64,000 nucleotides of DNA from Porticoccus sp964608185 (GCA_964608185.1 CAZSMR010000002.1:1-64000), one strand, 5' to 3'; shown: positions 43,795 to 52,954, counted from the first letter of the stretch. A program made the numbers and translations. Notes: generated by a model not told the origin, from the sequence alone.

Positions 43795-44040
43795 ATGGTA
43801 ACAATTCGTTTAGCTCGTGGGGGGTCTAAAAAGCGCCCTTTTTATCACATCCATGTTACTGACAGTCGCCAAGCAAGAGACGGCAAGTACATAGAAAGAA
43901 TTGGGTTCTTTAACCCTGTTGCACGCGGAGAAGAAGAGCGTCTTCGTGTCGATACGGATCGGGTTCAACATTGGATAGGTTTGGGAGCAGGTGTTAGCGA
44001 CCGAGTCTCGCGTTTAATGAAAGAGTTTGCTGCAGCTTGA
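43795..44040 (+). CDS. rpsP: 30S ribosomal protein S16
   Basis: 81 aa, the normal size. The start MVTIRLARGGSKKRPFYHIHVTDSR and the RIGFFNPVARGEEE segment are diagnostic. S16 helps assemble the 5' and central domains of 16S rRNA. It is the first gene of the classic rpsP-rimM-trmD-rplS operon, with 21 nt to rimM. Confidence 0.98.
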   Translation: MVTIRLARGGSKKRPFYHIHVTDSRQARDGKYIERIGFFNPVARGEEERLRVDTDRVQHWIGLGAGVSDRVSRLMKEFAAA

Positions 44041-44061
44041 TGCTGACATTTTCTGACTAAA

Positions 44062-44619
44062 GTGAGCTCAATTAATTCTTTTTCAGAATCCATTGCCCCA
44101 TCATCTCCTGTTATTGTTGGCCGTATTACCACGGTTCATGGAATTAAAGGCTGGGTGAAAATACACTCTTATACTGAAGATCCAGAAAAAATTCTTCAGT
44201 ACAAACCTTGGTGGCTAGACACAAGTGAAGGCTGGAAAAAAATTGAAGTCAATGCATATAAAGTAGCAGGCCAAAATCTGATTATTCAAGTATGTAATTT
44301 TGATGATAGAGATATTGCTCGACAAGAGTTATGTCAAAGAGACATAGCTGTAGAACGATCAGAGTTCCCAAAGTTAGATGTGAGCGAGCACTATTGGTAT
44401 CAACTTAAGGGTCTAAGGGTTGCTACAAACAAAGAATCAGTTGATCTTGGGGTAGTTGTTGGCTTGATGCAAACTGGAGCAAATGATGTCCTTCAAATCA
44501 AAGGTGATGCCCATAGCTTGGATCTTAAGGAAAGATTACTTCCGTGTACAAAACAGGTAATTTTATCTGTAAATCTTAAATCTAATAAGATCGAGGTGAA
44601 CTGGGATCCTGAATTTTAA
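44062..44619 (+). CDS. rimM: Ribosome maturation factor RimM
   Basis: 185 aa from a GTG at 44062. It has the RimM N-terminal barrel (VIVGRITTVHGIKGWVKIHSYTEDPEKILQY) and the PRC-like C-terminal barrel (YWYQLKGLRVATNKE, ending LPCTKQVILSVNLKSNKIEVNWD). It binds S19 and helps mature the 30S head. No clear Shine-Dalgarno sequence precedes the GTG, and a later start is not excluded, but the reading frame is certain. Confidence 0.95.
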   Translation: MSSINSFSESIAPSSPVIVGRITTVHGIKGWVKIHSYTEDPEKILQYKPWWLDTSEGWKKIEVNAYKVAGQNLIIQVCNFDDRDIARQELCQRDIAVERSEFPKLDVSEHYWYQLKGLRVATNKESVDLGVVVGLMQTGANDVLQIKGDAHSLDLKERLLPCTKQVILSVNLKSNKIEVNWDPEF

Positions 44620-44667
44620 TAGGTGTAAAAAATTACTAAGATTGAGATATGAGCTAACATTTTGGCT

Positions 44668-45432
44668 ATGAAAATAGGTATAGTCACATTATTTCCTGAA
44701 ATGTTTGATGCTCTACTTAATTATGGTGTAACCAGCCGAGCCTTAGAACGTGGTTTTTTTGATGTCGAGTGCTTCAATCCGAGAAAATATTCTACTGATC
44801 AGCACCAGACTATAGATGATAGATCATACGGTGGTGGCCCAGGAATGGTGTTAATGATTGAGCCACTTCGACAGTCGATTAATGAGGCGAGAGAGTGGAT
44901 AGGAGGCAAGGCCAAAGTTGTTTATTTATCGCCCCAAGGAAGAGTTCTAGATCAAAGTGGCGTAAAATCTTTAGCTGTTGAATGTGATATAATTTTAGTA
45001 TGCGGACGATATGAAGGAATAGATGAAAGACTCATTGAGTTAGAGGTGGATGAGGAGTGGTCTATTGGTGATTATGTTTTGAGTGGTGGAGAACTTCCAG
45101 CTATGGTGATAATGGACACAATAGTCCGTCAAATCCCAGGTGTGCTTGGTGACAGTAAGTCCGCTGAACAAGATTCTTTTTCTGCAGGTTTATTGGATCA
45201 TCCACATTATACGAGACCTGAGTGTTATGAGAATTTAAAAGTACCAGATACTCTTTTGTCAGGTAATCATGAGAATATCAGGCGATGGCGACTAATGGCA
45301 TCTTTAAAAAGAACATTAGAAAGACGCCCAGATTTAATAGCTAGAGTGAAACTTAACGAAGAGCAACAAGAAATACTTGATAGTATAACTAAATATGGTA
45401 TTTCAAGAGAGTCGACCGATGAAAGCGATTAG
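44668..45432 (+). CDS. trmD: tRNA (guanine-37-N1)-methyltransferase
   Basis: 254 aa from the ATG at 44668; a TTG two codons earlier is also possible. TrmD methylates G37 of tRNAs reading CNN codons and prevents frameshifting. The trefoil-knot SPOUT domain shows GIVTLFPEMF, DDRSYGGGPGMVLM, CGRYEGIDERLIE and DYVLSGGELPAM with the catalytic Asp region. The C-terminal domain ends in the tRNA-binding helices. It sits in its normal operon position between rimM and rplS. Confidence 0.96.
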   Translation: MKIGIVTLFPEMFDALLNYGVTSRALERGFFDVECFNPRKYSTDQHQTIDDRSYGGGPGMVLMIEPLRQSINEAREWIGGKAKVVYLSPQGRVLDQSGVKSLAVECDIILVCGRYEGIDERLIELEVDEEWSIGDYVLSGGELPAMVIMDTIVRQIPGVLGDSKSAEQDSFSAGLLDHPHYTRPECYENLKVPDTLLSGNHENIRRWRLMASLKRTLERRPDLIARVKLNEEQQEILDSITKYGISRESTDESD

Positions 45433-45504
45433 ATTGCTATCCTCTCTGTTCGACGCTACTCAAAAAGGTGATGACACCAAATTATAAAAGCTGAGGAGCA
45501 AACA

Positions 45505-45867
45505 ATGAGCGGAAAAAATTCAATTATAGCAGCAATAGAAGCAGAACAGATGACAAAAGATTTACCACAATTTTCTGTTGGTGATACCATTATTGTTCAG
45601 GTTAAAGTTATTGAAGGTACTCGTGAGCGACTTCAAGCCTTTGAGGGTGTGGTTATCGCTAAGAGAAATCGTGCCTTAAACTCAGCTTTTACTGTACGAA
45701 AAATATCAAATGGTATTGGTGTAGAGAGAACATTTCAGACATACAGCCCACAAGTTGAAAGTCTTTCCGTATCTCGTCGTGGAGATGTCCGTCAAGCCAA
45801 GTTGTACTATCTGCGTGATCTTTCAGGTCGTAAAGCACGCATCAGAGAAAAGCTAAGCACGGAATAA
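45505..45867 (+). CDS. rplS: 50S ribosomal protein L19
   Basis: 120 aa. L19 lies at the subunit interface. FSVGDTIIVQVKVIEGTRERLQAFEGVVI and FTVRKISNGIGVERTFQTYSP are diagnostic. TGAGGAG precedes the ATG at a good distance. It ends the operon and is followed by a strong terminator. Confidence 0.98.
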   Translation: MSGKNSIIAAIEAEQMTKDLPQFSVGDTIIVQVKVIEGTRERLQAFEGVVIAKRNRALNSAFTVRKISNGIGVERTFQTYSPQVESLSVSRRGDVRQAKLYYLRDLSGRKARIREKLSTE

Positions 45868-45892
45868 TTTAATACATCTAAATGAAGCAAAA

Positions 45893-45921
45893 GAAAGCGC
45901 TATTTATTAGCGTTTTTTTTT
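45893..45921 (+). terminator. Rho-independent terminator after rplS
   Basis: CGCTA (45898-45902) pairs with TAGCG (45908-45912) around a 5-nt loop, with flanking A residues able to pair with the nine T that follow. It closes the ribosomal operon. Confidence 0.88.
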
Positions 45922-46023
45922 GTGTAAAATTGTTAAAATAATTATGAGATATTATTTTTAAGTCTTATTAACTTTATTTCATTACACTTAGACTTTAATT
46001 TTTTAGGCAATCTTAATAAAAAT

Positions 46024-46926
46024 ATGGCTATACCTAGCGCAAACAAAATAACTATCGATAACTATTTAGATGTTATTTGGATGGAAAAAGGCCTCAGTAA
46101 AAATAGTTTATATTCTTATGGGCGTGACCTAAAAAATTTTTCTCAATGGCTAGAACCTCTGGATATAGAGCTGCTTAGTGCTTCGCGTAGTAATATCCAA
46201 ATGTATCTATCACACCGTTTTGAGCAAGGCTTGTCTGCAAGAACTACAGCTAGGCAGCTATCATGTTTGCGTAGTTTTTATCGTCATTTTTTACGTGAAA
46301 ATATTATCATAGTCGACCCCACAGTATTAATTGATAATCCAAAATTAGGGCGTCCACTGCCTAAGAGTTTGTCTGAGCAGGATATTGAAGCATTGTTGGC
46401 TACCCCAGACACTGAAGACTCTTTAGGTTTAAGGGACAGAACAATGCTAGAAGTTTTGTATGCTTCTGGGTTAAGAGTCACAGAACTAGTGAGTTTAAGA
46501 TTACATGAAGTTAATTTACGTCAGGGAATTGTGAGAGTTTTTGGTAAAGGTAGCAAGGAGCGTCTTGTTCCTTTGGGCGACGAAGCAATGAGCTGGCTGC
46601 AAAAATACATTAAAGACTCAAGACCTATATTACTCAATGGAAAACAAAGCGACATTTTATTCTTAAGTACCAGAGCCCAGCAGATGACGAGACAAACTTT
46701 TTGGCATCGACTAAAGATACACGTACGCGATGCACATATAGATAAGCAGATTTCTCCGCATACTCTGCGCCATGCTTTTGCGACCCACCTGCTTAACCAT
46801 GGAGCTGATTTGAGAGTTGTCCAGTTATTACTGGGCCACAGTGACTTATCAACTACACAAATTTATACTCATGTTGCTAATAGTCGCATGAAAGAGTTAC
46901 ATACTGAGCACCACCCCAGAGGTTAA
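46024..46926 (+). CDS. xerD: Tyrosine site-specific recombinase XerD
   Basis: 300 aa, full length. With XerC it resolves chromosome dimers at dif. The N-terminal SAM-like DNA-binding domain is followed by the catalytic domain with R151 in SGLRVTEL, the HTLRHAFATH box, LLGHSDLSTTQIY, and the nucleophile Y281. It is XerD rather than XerC because dsbC follows directly and recJ, prfB and lysS are nearby, as in other gammaproteobacteria. It is not associated with any mobile element here. Confidence 0.94.
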   Translation: MAIPSANKITIDNYLDVIWMEKGLSKNSLYSYGRDLKNFSQWLEPLDIELLSASRSNIQMYLSHRFEQGLSARTTARQLSCLRSFYRHFLRENIIIVDPTVLIDNPKLGRPLPKSLSEQDIEALLATPDTEDSLGLRDRTMLEVLYASGLRVTELVSLRLHEVNLRQGIVRVFGKGSKERLVPLGDEAMSWLQKYIKDSRPILLNGKQSDILFLSTRAQQMTRQTFWHRLKIHVRDAHIDKQISPHTLRHAFATHLLNHGADLRVVQLLLGHSDLSTTQIYTHVANSRMKELHTEHHPRG

Positions 46927-46958
46927 ACTAAGTGTATCGAATTTTTTTTGGGAAAAAT

Positions 46959-47714
46959 ATGAATTCAAAATCTATCTATCTATCTATCTTAGTAGTGTTT
47001 TTATCGACTTTCTTTGCCGCCTCTACTTATGCAGACAATATTCCGATAGAAATTATCAAAAAAATCAAAGCTACACTTAATCTTTCTCGTCCAGACTTAA
47101 AATTTGGCGATGTCAAAAGAACGAAGATTTCTGGTCTGTATTCAATTAAGGTCGATTCTAACCAGTTCCTTTACGTGGGAGAAACCGGCGAATATTTAAT
47201 AGCTGGAGATATGTACCAAGCAAAACCCAGAGGTTTTGTGCCTGTTATACCTGCGAGTACATTAGAGATGCGAATTAATATAATCAATGCGATTTCGAAA
47301 GACGACATGATAATATTTCCTTCATCTGGCGAAGTTAAAAAAGTTCTATATGTTTTCACTGACGTAGATTGTCATTTTTGTCGTAAATTTCATAATGATA
47401 CCCTGCCTGATCTTAATTTGAGTGGTATCGAAGTGCGTTACCTTGCTTTTCCAAGAGCTGGTATTGGATCTAAATCCTACAAAAAAATGGCTTCTGCTTG
47501 GTGCGCCGAAGAAAAAACAAAAGCTTTGTCTTCTTTGAAGAATAGTGAAGCCATCAACGAATACATTTGCGATAATGATCCTGTTGGTCATCAGTATAGC
47601 CTCGGAAAAAAAATTGGAATCACAGGTACGCCTGCAATGTTATTGAAGGATGGGACTTTATTGATGGGTCATCGACCAGCAACAGAGTTACTAAAAATTA
47701 TGGGATCTGATTAG
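46959..47714 (+). CDS. dsbC: Thiol:disulfide interchange protein DsbC
   Basis: 251 aa from the ATG at 46959 (GGGA 5 nt before it). A signal peptide covers residues 1-25 (cleavage after TYA). The N-terminal dimerisation domain is followed by the thioredoxin domain. The active site is CHFC (C138, C141) in TDVDCHFCRKFHND, rather than the CGYC common in E. coli DsbC. GTPAMLLKDGTLL carries the conserved cis-proline. DsbC is the periplasmic disulfide isomerase. A TCTA repeat lies in the signal-peptide coding region. It follows xerD closely and precedes hom after about 200 nt. Confidence 0.92.
   Translation: MNSKSIYLSILVVFLSTFFAASTYADNIPIEIIKKIKATLNLSRPDLKFGDVKRTKISGLYSIKVDSNQFLYVGETGEYLIAGDMYQAKPRGFVPVIPASTLEMRINIINAISKDDMIIFPSSGEVKKVLYVFTDVDCHFCRKFHNDTLPDLNLSGIEVRYLAFPRAGIGSKSYKKMASAWCAEEKTKALSSLKNSEAINEYICDNDPVGHQYSLGKKIGITGTPAMLLKDGTLLMGHRPATELLKIMGSD
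46971..46990 (+). repeat. TCTA tetranucleotide repeat in the dsbC signal-peptide region
   Basis: Four exact TCTA units plus a near-copy TCTT, starting 12 nt after the dsbC ATG. A tract whose unit is not a multiple of three can switch frame by slippage. At four units the rate would probably be low. Confidence 0.6.
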
Positions 47715-47764
47715 GCGGATTGAAGGATATTTTAAGTGTTATATATTAAAATCTATTATCAATA

Positions 47765-47793
47765 TTGACACTTACATTGCTGGCCACTATGGT
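47765..47793 (+). promoter_or_regulatory. Candidate sigma-70 promoter for hom
   Basis: A perfect TTGACA and TATGGT are 17 bp apart. About 120 nt of leader follow before the hom start, including a 6-bp hairpin (ATGCTT with AAGCAT at 47872-47886). I saw no Thr/Ile-rich leader peptide that would indicate classical attenuation. Confidence 0.5.
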
Positions 47794-47917
47794 TGCGAGG
47801 CTCCCATTTATAATAAGCTATTGTTTGTTGCAAAATAATTAAAGTGTTGTACTTACACATCTAAAACTAACATGCTTTTTAAGCATATAAACTAACTTTA
47901 AAGCTAGGGCGAATAGA

Positions 47918-49222
47918 TTGAAATCTGTCAGTATTGGTATTTGTGGTCTGGGGACTGTGGGGTGCGGTACAGTTAATGTGCTAAATCGAAACTCCCAAGA
48001 GATAAGAGATAGATTAGGTTGTGAAATTTTAATATCACAGGTTGGATCTAGGCGTGATCCTCAAGATTGTGATTTGGCTGGAATCAGTTTCGTCAGAGAT
48101 ATATTTACTGTAGCCGAAAATCCAGATATTGATATTCTTGTAGAGCTTATTGGTGGTACTACGGTTGCTAAAGAGTTAGTTTTAAGAGCTATTCAGAATG
48201 GAAAACATGTTGTAACAGCCAATAAGGCTCTAATAGCTGAGCATGGTAATGAAATTTTTTGTGAGGCAAATAAAAAAGGCGTTACAGTTGCATTTGAGGC
48301 TGCTGTGGCTGGCGGAATTCCTATCGTAAAAGCTATCAGAGAAGGCCTAGTAGCTAATAATATTGAGTGGATTGCAGGAATTATTAATGGGACTTCTAAC
48401 TTTATTTTAACTGAAATGAAGGATAAAAATCGTAGTTTCATTGATGCTTTACAAGAAGCCCAAGAGCTTGGTTATGCTGAAGCTGATCCAACTTTTGATA
48501 TAGAAGGTATAGATGCAGCACATAAGCTGGTAATTATGGCTTCATTAGCTTTTGGACACTCTTTTAAGTTTGACAAAATATTTACTGAAGGGATAACTAA
48601 GATTGAGCCTCAAGATATTATGTATGCCGAGCAACTTGGATATCGTATCAAACACTTAGGTGTTGCTAGAAAAAGAAATAAAGCAATAGAATTGCGTGTT
48701 CATCCAGTATTAATTCCTGAAGAATGCTTAATAGCGAATGTAGATGGGGTGATGAATGCAGTACTAGTTAAGGGTGATGCCGTAGGAGCCACTATGTACT
48801 ATGGATCTGGTGCAGGAGCAGAGCCAACCGCATCTGCAGTGATCGCTGATATTTGTGACCTTACGAGAACAATTGAGTGCAAACCAGAGCAACGAATACC
48901 CCATTTTGGCTTTAAGCATGATGCTTTGAAAGATACGAGAATACTCCCTATTTGTGAAGTAAAAACTGCTAGTTATATGAGAATTACTGCTCTGGATGTA
49001 CCCGGTGTATTAGTCCAGATTACTAAAGCACTAAGCGAGGAAAATATAAGTATTGAAGCTATAATTCAAAAAGAGCCCGCAGCAGATAAGGAGCATGTGC
49101 AGTTGATACTTTTAACTAATAACACTGTTGAAAAATATATTGATGCTGCCGTTGAAAAAATTCAAAGTTTAGATGTAATAACAGGAAATATAATTAGAAT
49201 AAGAGTTGAATCGTTAAGCTAA
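47918..49222 (+). CDS. hom: Homoserine dehydrogenase
   Basis: 434 aa from a TTG at 47918 with AGGG 8 nt upstream. The Rossmann motif GICGLGTVGCGTVN is at the N-terminus; the catalytic domain follows (VTANKALIAEHGNEIF, AGIINGTSNFILTEM, EADPTFDIEGIDAAHKL). A C-terminal ACT domain (MRITALDVPGVLVQITKAL) provides threonine feedback inhibition. It is the monofunctional enzyme, not fused to aspartokinase. It feeds threonine and methionine synthesis, with thrC 75 nt downstream. Confidence 0.96.
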   Translation: MKSVSIGICGLGTVGCGTVNVLNRNSQEIRDRLGCEILISQVGSRRDPQDCDLAGISFVRDIFTVAENPDIDILVELIGGTTVAKELVLRAIQNGKHVVTANKALIAEHGNEIFCEANKKGVTVAFEAAVAGGIPIVKAIREGLVANNIEWIAGIINGTSNFILTEMKDKNRSFIDALQEAQELGYAEADPTFDIEGIDAAHKLVIMASLAFGHSFKFDKIFTEGITKIEPQDIMYAEQLGYRIKHLGVARKRNKAIELRVHPVLIPEECLIANVDGVMNAVLVKGDAVGATMYYGSGAGAEPTASAVIADICDLTRTIECKPEQRIPHFGFKHDALKDTRILPICEVKTASYMRITALDVPGVLVQITKALSEENISIEAIIQKEPAADKEHVQLILLTNNTVEKYIDAAVEKIQSLDVITGNIIRIRVESLS

Positions 49223-49297
49223 TAACGCCATAAATAGTTTTTGTGAAAATAAAAAAATATAAGAAGTAGAAATTAAAAAGTTAAGTAGGTATCTATT

Positions 49298-50695
49298 GTG
49301 AAATACGTCAGTACTCGAGGAAAGTCTCCTGCATTGTCTTTTGAGGAAGCAATGCTAGCTGGTTTAGCCAGTGATGGCGGTTTATACGTGCCGGAAAAAA
49401 TTCCTTATTTTTCTAAACACGAAATTTCATCATGGTCAGGTCTGTCGTATCAAGAGTTAGCTTTTAATGTAATGGCTCCTTTTATAGATGGCGAAGTTCC
49501 AGATGAAGACTTAAAAGCTCTCATTGATAAAACCTATAGTACTTTTCGACATGAAGCTATCGCTCCGCTAATACAAACGGCACACAACGAATTTATTCTT
49601 GAGTTATTTCATGGTCCCACTTTAGCCTTTAAAGACTTCGCACTGCAGTTCCTTGGTAATCTTCTTGACTATGTTCTGAAAAAGAAGAATCAGCGTGTAG
49701 TGATTATGGGCGCCACTTCTGGAGACACAGGATCTGCTGCAATTGAGGGATGTCGTCATAGCGAACACTTGGATATTTTTATATTACATCCTCATAATAG
49801 AGTATCGGATGTTCAGCGCAGACAGATGACGACAGTTTTACAAGATAATGTTTTTAATATAGCTCTTGATGGAAACTTTGATGATTGCCAAAATATGGTA
49901 AAAAGCAGTTTTGGCAATCAATCTTTTTTACCGGATGGCCGTCAACTCGTGGCAGTTAACTCTATAAATTGGGTTAGAATTATGGCCCAAATTGTGTATT
50001 ATTTTTATGCAGGATTGGCACTTAACGCACCACATCGTCAAGTGTCTTTCTCAGTGCCTACTGGAAATTTTGGTGATATATTTGCCGGTTATCTTTCAAA
50101 ACGTATGGGCCTACCGATAGATCAGCTAGTCATTGCTACTAATGCTAATGACATTCTTCATCGATGTATTGCCGATAATGACCATAGCCTTCAGACATTA
50201 GTCCAAAGTCTATCCCCATCTATGGATATCATGGTCTCTAGTAATTTTGAGAGAATGCTGTTTGATCTTTATGATCGTGACGGCCACGCTATAAACATTC
50301 TGATGTCTAATTTTAAGTTAGATGGGAAGTTAACTTTGAGTGATTCAGCTTTAATTAAAGCACGTGAACTATTTTCGAGTTATCGATTAGATGACAAGGC
50401 TATGACAAAGGTGATGTCCAACTTCTTTAAAACAACGGGGTATATTCTGGATCCTCATACAGCTATAGGGATAGACGCCGCTAGAAATGTAACCAAAAGG
50501 GGCGAAACCCCTATGGTATGCCTTGCCACAGCTCACCCTGCAAAATTTCCAGAATCGGCTCGTAAGGCTGGATTTGATTGCGATCCAGAGCTACCTCGCT
50601 ATATGTCAGACTTGTTCGATAGGAAAGAAGAGTATTCCGTGTTACCCAATAGTATAAAAAATGTGCAAAAATACATAGCAGATAATATTTCCTAG
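49298..50695 (+). CDS. thrC: Threonine synthase
   Basis: 465 aa from a GTG at 49298 with AGG 8 nt upstream. The PLP lysine is K112 in GPTLAFKDFALQFLG. MGATSGDTGSAAIEG and PTGNFGDIFAGY bind the cofactor phosphate and substrate. This length and the N-terminus MKYVSTRGKSPALSFEEA match the longer class of threonine synthase found in enterobacteria and pseudomonads. It converts phosphohomoserine to threonine and follows hom directly. Confidence 0.96.
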   Translation: MKYVSTRGKSPALSFEEAMLAGLASDGGLYVPEKIPYFSKHEISSWSGLSYQELAFNVMAPFIDGEVPDEDLKALIDKTYSTFRHEAIAPLIQTAHNEFILELFHGPTLAFKDFALQFLGNLLDYVLKKKNQRVVIMGATSGDTGSAAIEGCRHSEHLDIFILHPHNRVSDVQRRQMTTVLQDNVFNIALDGNFDDCQNMVKSSFGNQSFLPDGRQLVAVNSINWVRIMAQIVYYFYAGLALNAPHRQVSFSVPTGNFGDIFAGYLSKRMGLPIDQLVIATNANDILHRCIADNDHSLQTLVQSLSPSMDIMVSSNFERMLFDLYDRDGHAINILMSNFKLDGKLTLSDSALIKARELFSSYRLDDKAMTKVMSNFFKTTGYILDPHTAIGIDAARNVTKRGETPMVCLATAHPAKFPESARKAGFDCDPELPRYMSDLFDRKEEYSVLPNSIKNVQKYIADNIS

Positions 50696-50752
50696 CTGAA
50701 GTATTCTAAGAGCATTTTTTAATAGCATCGAGCACATAGTCGAAAACTTATT

Positions 50753-51439
50753 ATGAATTTACGGAATACACTAAAAAATATAGGTTTACCCCAAGCAGTA
50801 TTTTTATCTATATTAATCCATAGTGCATTTCTGATGAACTTTGAACATAAACTTCATCCAAAAATACAAAAAGATTTAGATGTAAGTTTTATGCCTGCAA
50901 TCTTGGAGACTTCTGATCCTGTAATTCAAAAAAAATATATACCACTGACTAAGCATACATTAAAAAAATCTATGCAACAGAAAACGATTTTGCCTGATGA
51001 AAGCCTGTTGACTGAAAAAGAAGTCAAAAAAAATATAGCCAAAATGGAGGTAGAATCAAAGAAGCAAAAAAATCGACCACCTGAGCCGCCAATTTTGCTT
51101 AAAAGTGATAAAATAACCGGAAAACCTGGGGCAGACCGAGTAGCTGTTAATAAATTTATCGATTTATTATCCAAGCATATTGCTAAATTTCAACGATACC
51201 CAAGACATGCTCAAAGAAGAGGTTGGCAGGGCAAAGTAGTTTTAGAGATTAGGCTCACAGGATCAGGTGTTTTGATCGAAAAAAAAATTAATATTTCTTC
51301 AGGCTTTAAGGTTTTAGATAATGAAAGCTTAAGCATGATTGATAGGGCATTACCATTACCATTGCCTTTAGGAGTGCTGAAGGAAAAAATTATTACAATG
51401 TATGTACCGATAAGGTTCACCTTAAATAACAGTTACTAA
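50753..51439 (+). CDS. tonB: TonB-family energy transducer
   Basis: 228 aa. A single N-terminal transmembrane helix (residues 14-28, AVFLSILIHSAFLM) is followed by a long Lys/Pro-containing periplasmic linker and a C-terminal TonB domain (FQRYPRHAQRRGWQGKVVLEIRLTGSG, ending PIRFTLNNSY). The YPxxAxxxGxxG pattern is the TonB signature. It passes proton-motive energy to outer-membrane receptors. It lies directly upstream of exbB and exbD, forming a complete system. No TonB-dependent receptor is in the window, so the cargo is unknown. Confidence 0.9.
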   Translation: MNLRNTLKNIGLPQAVFLSILIHSAFLMNFEHKLHPKIQKDLDVSFMPAILETSDPVIQKKYIPLTKHTLKKSMQQKTILPDESLLTEKEVKKNIAKMEVESKKQKNRPPEPPILLKSDKITGKPGADRVAVNKFIDLLSKHIAKFQRYPRHAQRRGWQGKVVLEIRLTGSGVLIEKKINISSGFKVLDNESLSMIDRALPLPLPLGVLKEKIITMYVPIRFTLNNSY

Positions 51440-51451
51440 AAGGAACTACCT

Positions 51452-52051
51452 ATGATTCTGCAGGTCATTGAGAGCGCTGGTTGGCCAATCTGGTTATTGA
51501 TTTTTACTTCGATTGCAGCACTATCTATTATAATAGAAAGAGCATGGTTCTTAAGGGAACAGTCGGTTATTCCTAGAGATTTAGTTATGACTGTCAAGAT
51601 GATGGTTGATAAAAATAATATAAAAAGAGAAGAGCTAATGCAGCTCTGTCATGGTAATTTTTTAGGTGAAGTTTATTCTGTTATTTTAAAAAATTCAGAT
51701 CACACATCTAAACAAATAAGAGCTGAACTCGAACAAGTAGCAGATAATATTAGATATCGTTTAGAAGTGAATTTGTCGTATCTAAGCACAATTGCAACTA
51801 TTGCTCCCTTGTTAGGTTTATTTGGAACAATCATTGGGATGGTTGAGCTGTTTGATTCATTCACCGCAGGTGGGAGTGATGTCTCAGCTTTTGCAAACGG
51901 GATCTCAATTGCTTTATATAATACAGCAGCTGGAATTTTGGTTGCAGTGCCAGTGATGATTGCATATCGTTTTTACAAAATAAAAGTCGATCATCGGCTC
52001 AACGAATTAGAACTACATGCTAATTTATTAATAGCCGAAATATATAAGTAA
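51452..52051 (+). CDS. exbB: ExbB/TolQ-family proton channel subunit
   Basis: 199 aa, three transmembrane helices (near residues 8-28, about 112-132 and 150-175). The MotA/TolQ/ExbB signature is clear in LSTIATIAPLLGLFGTIIGMVELF and ALYNTAAGILVAVPVMIAYR. With ExbD it forms the proton-driven motor that energises TonB. It starts 12 nt after tonB. ExbB is preferred over TolQ because tonB and exbD flank it and tolR/tolA/tolB are absent. Confidence 0.92.
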   Translation: MILQVIESAGWPIWLLIFTSIAALSIIIERAWFLREQSVIPRDLVMTVKMMVDKNNIKREELMQLCHGNFLGEVYSVILKNSDHTSKQIRAELEQVADNIRYRLEVNLSYLSTIATIAPLLGLFGTIIGMVELFDSFTAGGSDVSAFANGISIALYNTAAGILVAVPVMIAYRFYKIKVDHRLNELELHANLLIAEIYK

Positions 52052-52063
52052 GGAATTAATACT

Positions 52064-52480
52064 GTGAATTTTAGGAAGCATAATCGTTCTGACGACCCAG
52101 AGTTGAATTTAATCCCTTTGATTGACGTGTTACTAGTGATCATAATTTTTCTTGCTGTAAGTACTACATTTGAGAATTTTAGCGAACTTAAAGTTAATCT
52201 TCCTATTGCCGAGTCTAGTTCGTTAAAATCAAAAGATACACCTATCATTGTTACTGTCTCGAAGGATGGAAAGTATGCGATTAATGACGAACTATTGTTA
52301 GTTAATTCGACCAAAGGACTTGAGGTTGCACTCCTAAAAATGCCGCTGAGTGATGTGCAAAAAACTACGCTATTAGTTAATGCTGATGGCCAGGCAGATT
52401 ATCAATCAATTATTAGTGTAATGGAGGCTTCGCGAAAAGCAGGATTCACTAAGATCAAATTCTCTACTAAGAAAAATTAA
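52064..52480 (+). CDS. exbD: ExbD/TolR-family protein
   Basis: 138 aa from a GTG at 52064 with AGGAA upstream. One N-terminal transmembrane helix holds the essential proton-carrying aspartate in LNLIPLIDVLLVIIIFLAVSTTF. The periplasmic part is typical (ITVSKDGKYAINDE, VNADGQADYQSIISVMEASRKAGF). It is the last gene of the tonB-exbB-exbD set. A Fur box was not seen in the space upstream of tonB. Confidence 0.92.
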   Translation: MNFRKHNRSDDPELNLIPLIDVLLVIIIFLAVSTTFENFSELKVNLPIAESSSLKSKDTPIIVTVSKDGKYAINDELLLVNSTKGLEVALLKMPLSDVQKTTLLVNADGQADYQSIISVMEASRKAGFTKIKFSTKKN

Positions 52481-52548
52481 TTATTTCTTCAGCCCTATCA
52501 GCGTTAAATTAAAATAATTATGCGCATACCCAAAATAGGCCTATAGCT

Positions 52549-52902
52549 ATGAATTTAAAAAAGTACTTAAAAATTTTAAAGAAAAACCCAGCTAATATTT
52601 CTTTTCAGGATACTATTGCTACTATCGATGAATATTATGATTATCAGCCAATAGGCTTTACAAATGGTAAAACTCTGAATGAGAGGGGTGAAAATAGTGG
52701 ATCTTGCAAAATTTTTTCATTTGGCCAGTTGCATAAGTTGACTGAATTACAAGTTCTTCAGTGTTTCGGAGATTTCTATAGAAAAGATGTGTTGAAAAAC
52801 CCTTCTGGAGTCAGTCACCAAAATATAAGAAGTTTTATTAAATTTGGGTGGCTAGGCATTGAATTTAGCGGAAAATCTCTTACTCTAAAGCAACCTAGTT
52901 AA
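52549..52902 (+). CDS. HopJ-family protein
   Basis: 117 aa. FQDTIATIDEYYDYQPIGFTNG, NSGSCKIFSFGQLHKLTE and GVSHQNIRSFIKFGWLGIEF match the HopJ type III effector family. Despite the name the family is widespread in free-living gammaproteobacteria without type III secretion, and its function is unknown. There is no signal peptide or membrane segment. It follows exbD in the same direction after 68 nt. Confidence 0.88.
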   Translation: MNLKKYLKILKKNPANISFQDTIATIDEYYDYQPIGFTNGKTLNERGENSGSCKIFSFGQLHKLTELQVLQCFGDFYRKDVLKNPSGVSHQNIRSFIKFGWLGIEFSGKSLTLKQPS

Positions 52903-52954
52903 AAAATAGACTAGATCTTCAAAATAAACTTTAAATCAATTTAAGATTAAAATC

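Noticed and set aside
46024..46926. Tyrosine recombinase as a sign of an integrated element
   Set aside because: Motifs and the xerD-dsbC-recJ-prfB-lysS neighbourhood identify it as chromosomal XerD; no att repeats or phage genes are nearby.
52549..52902. Type III secretion effector suggesting pathogenicity
   Set aside because: HopJ-family proteins are common in free-living bacteria and no secretion genes are present.
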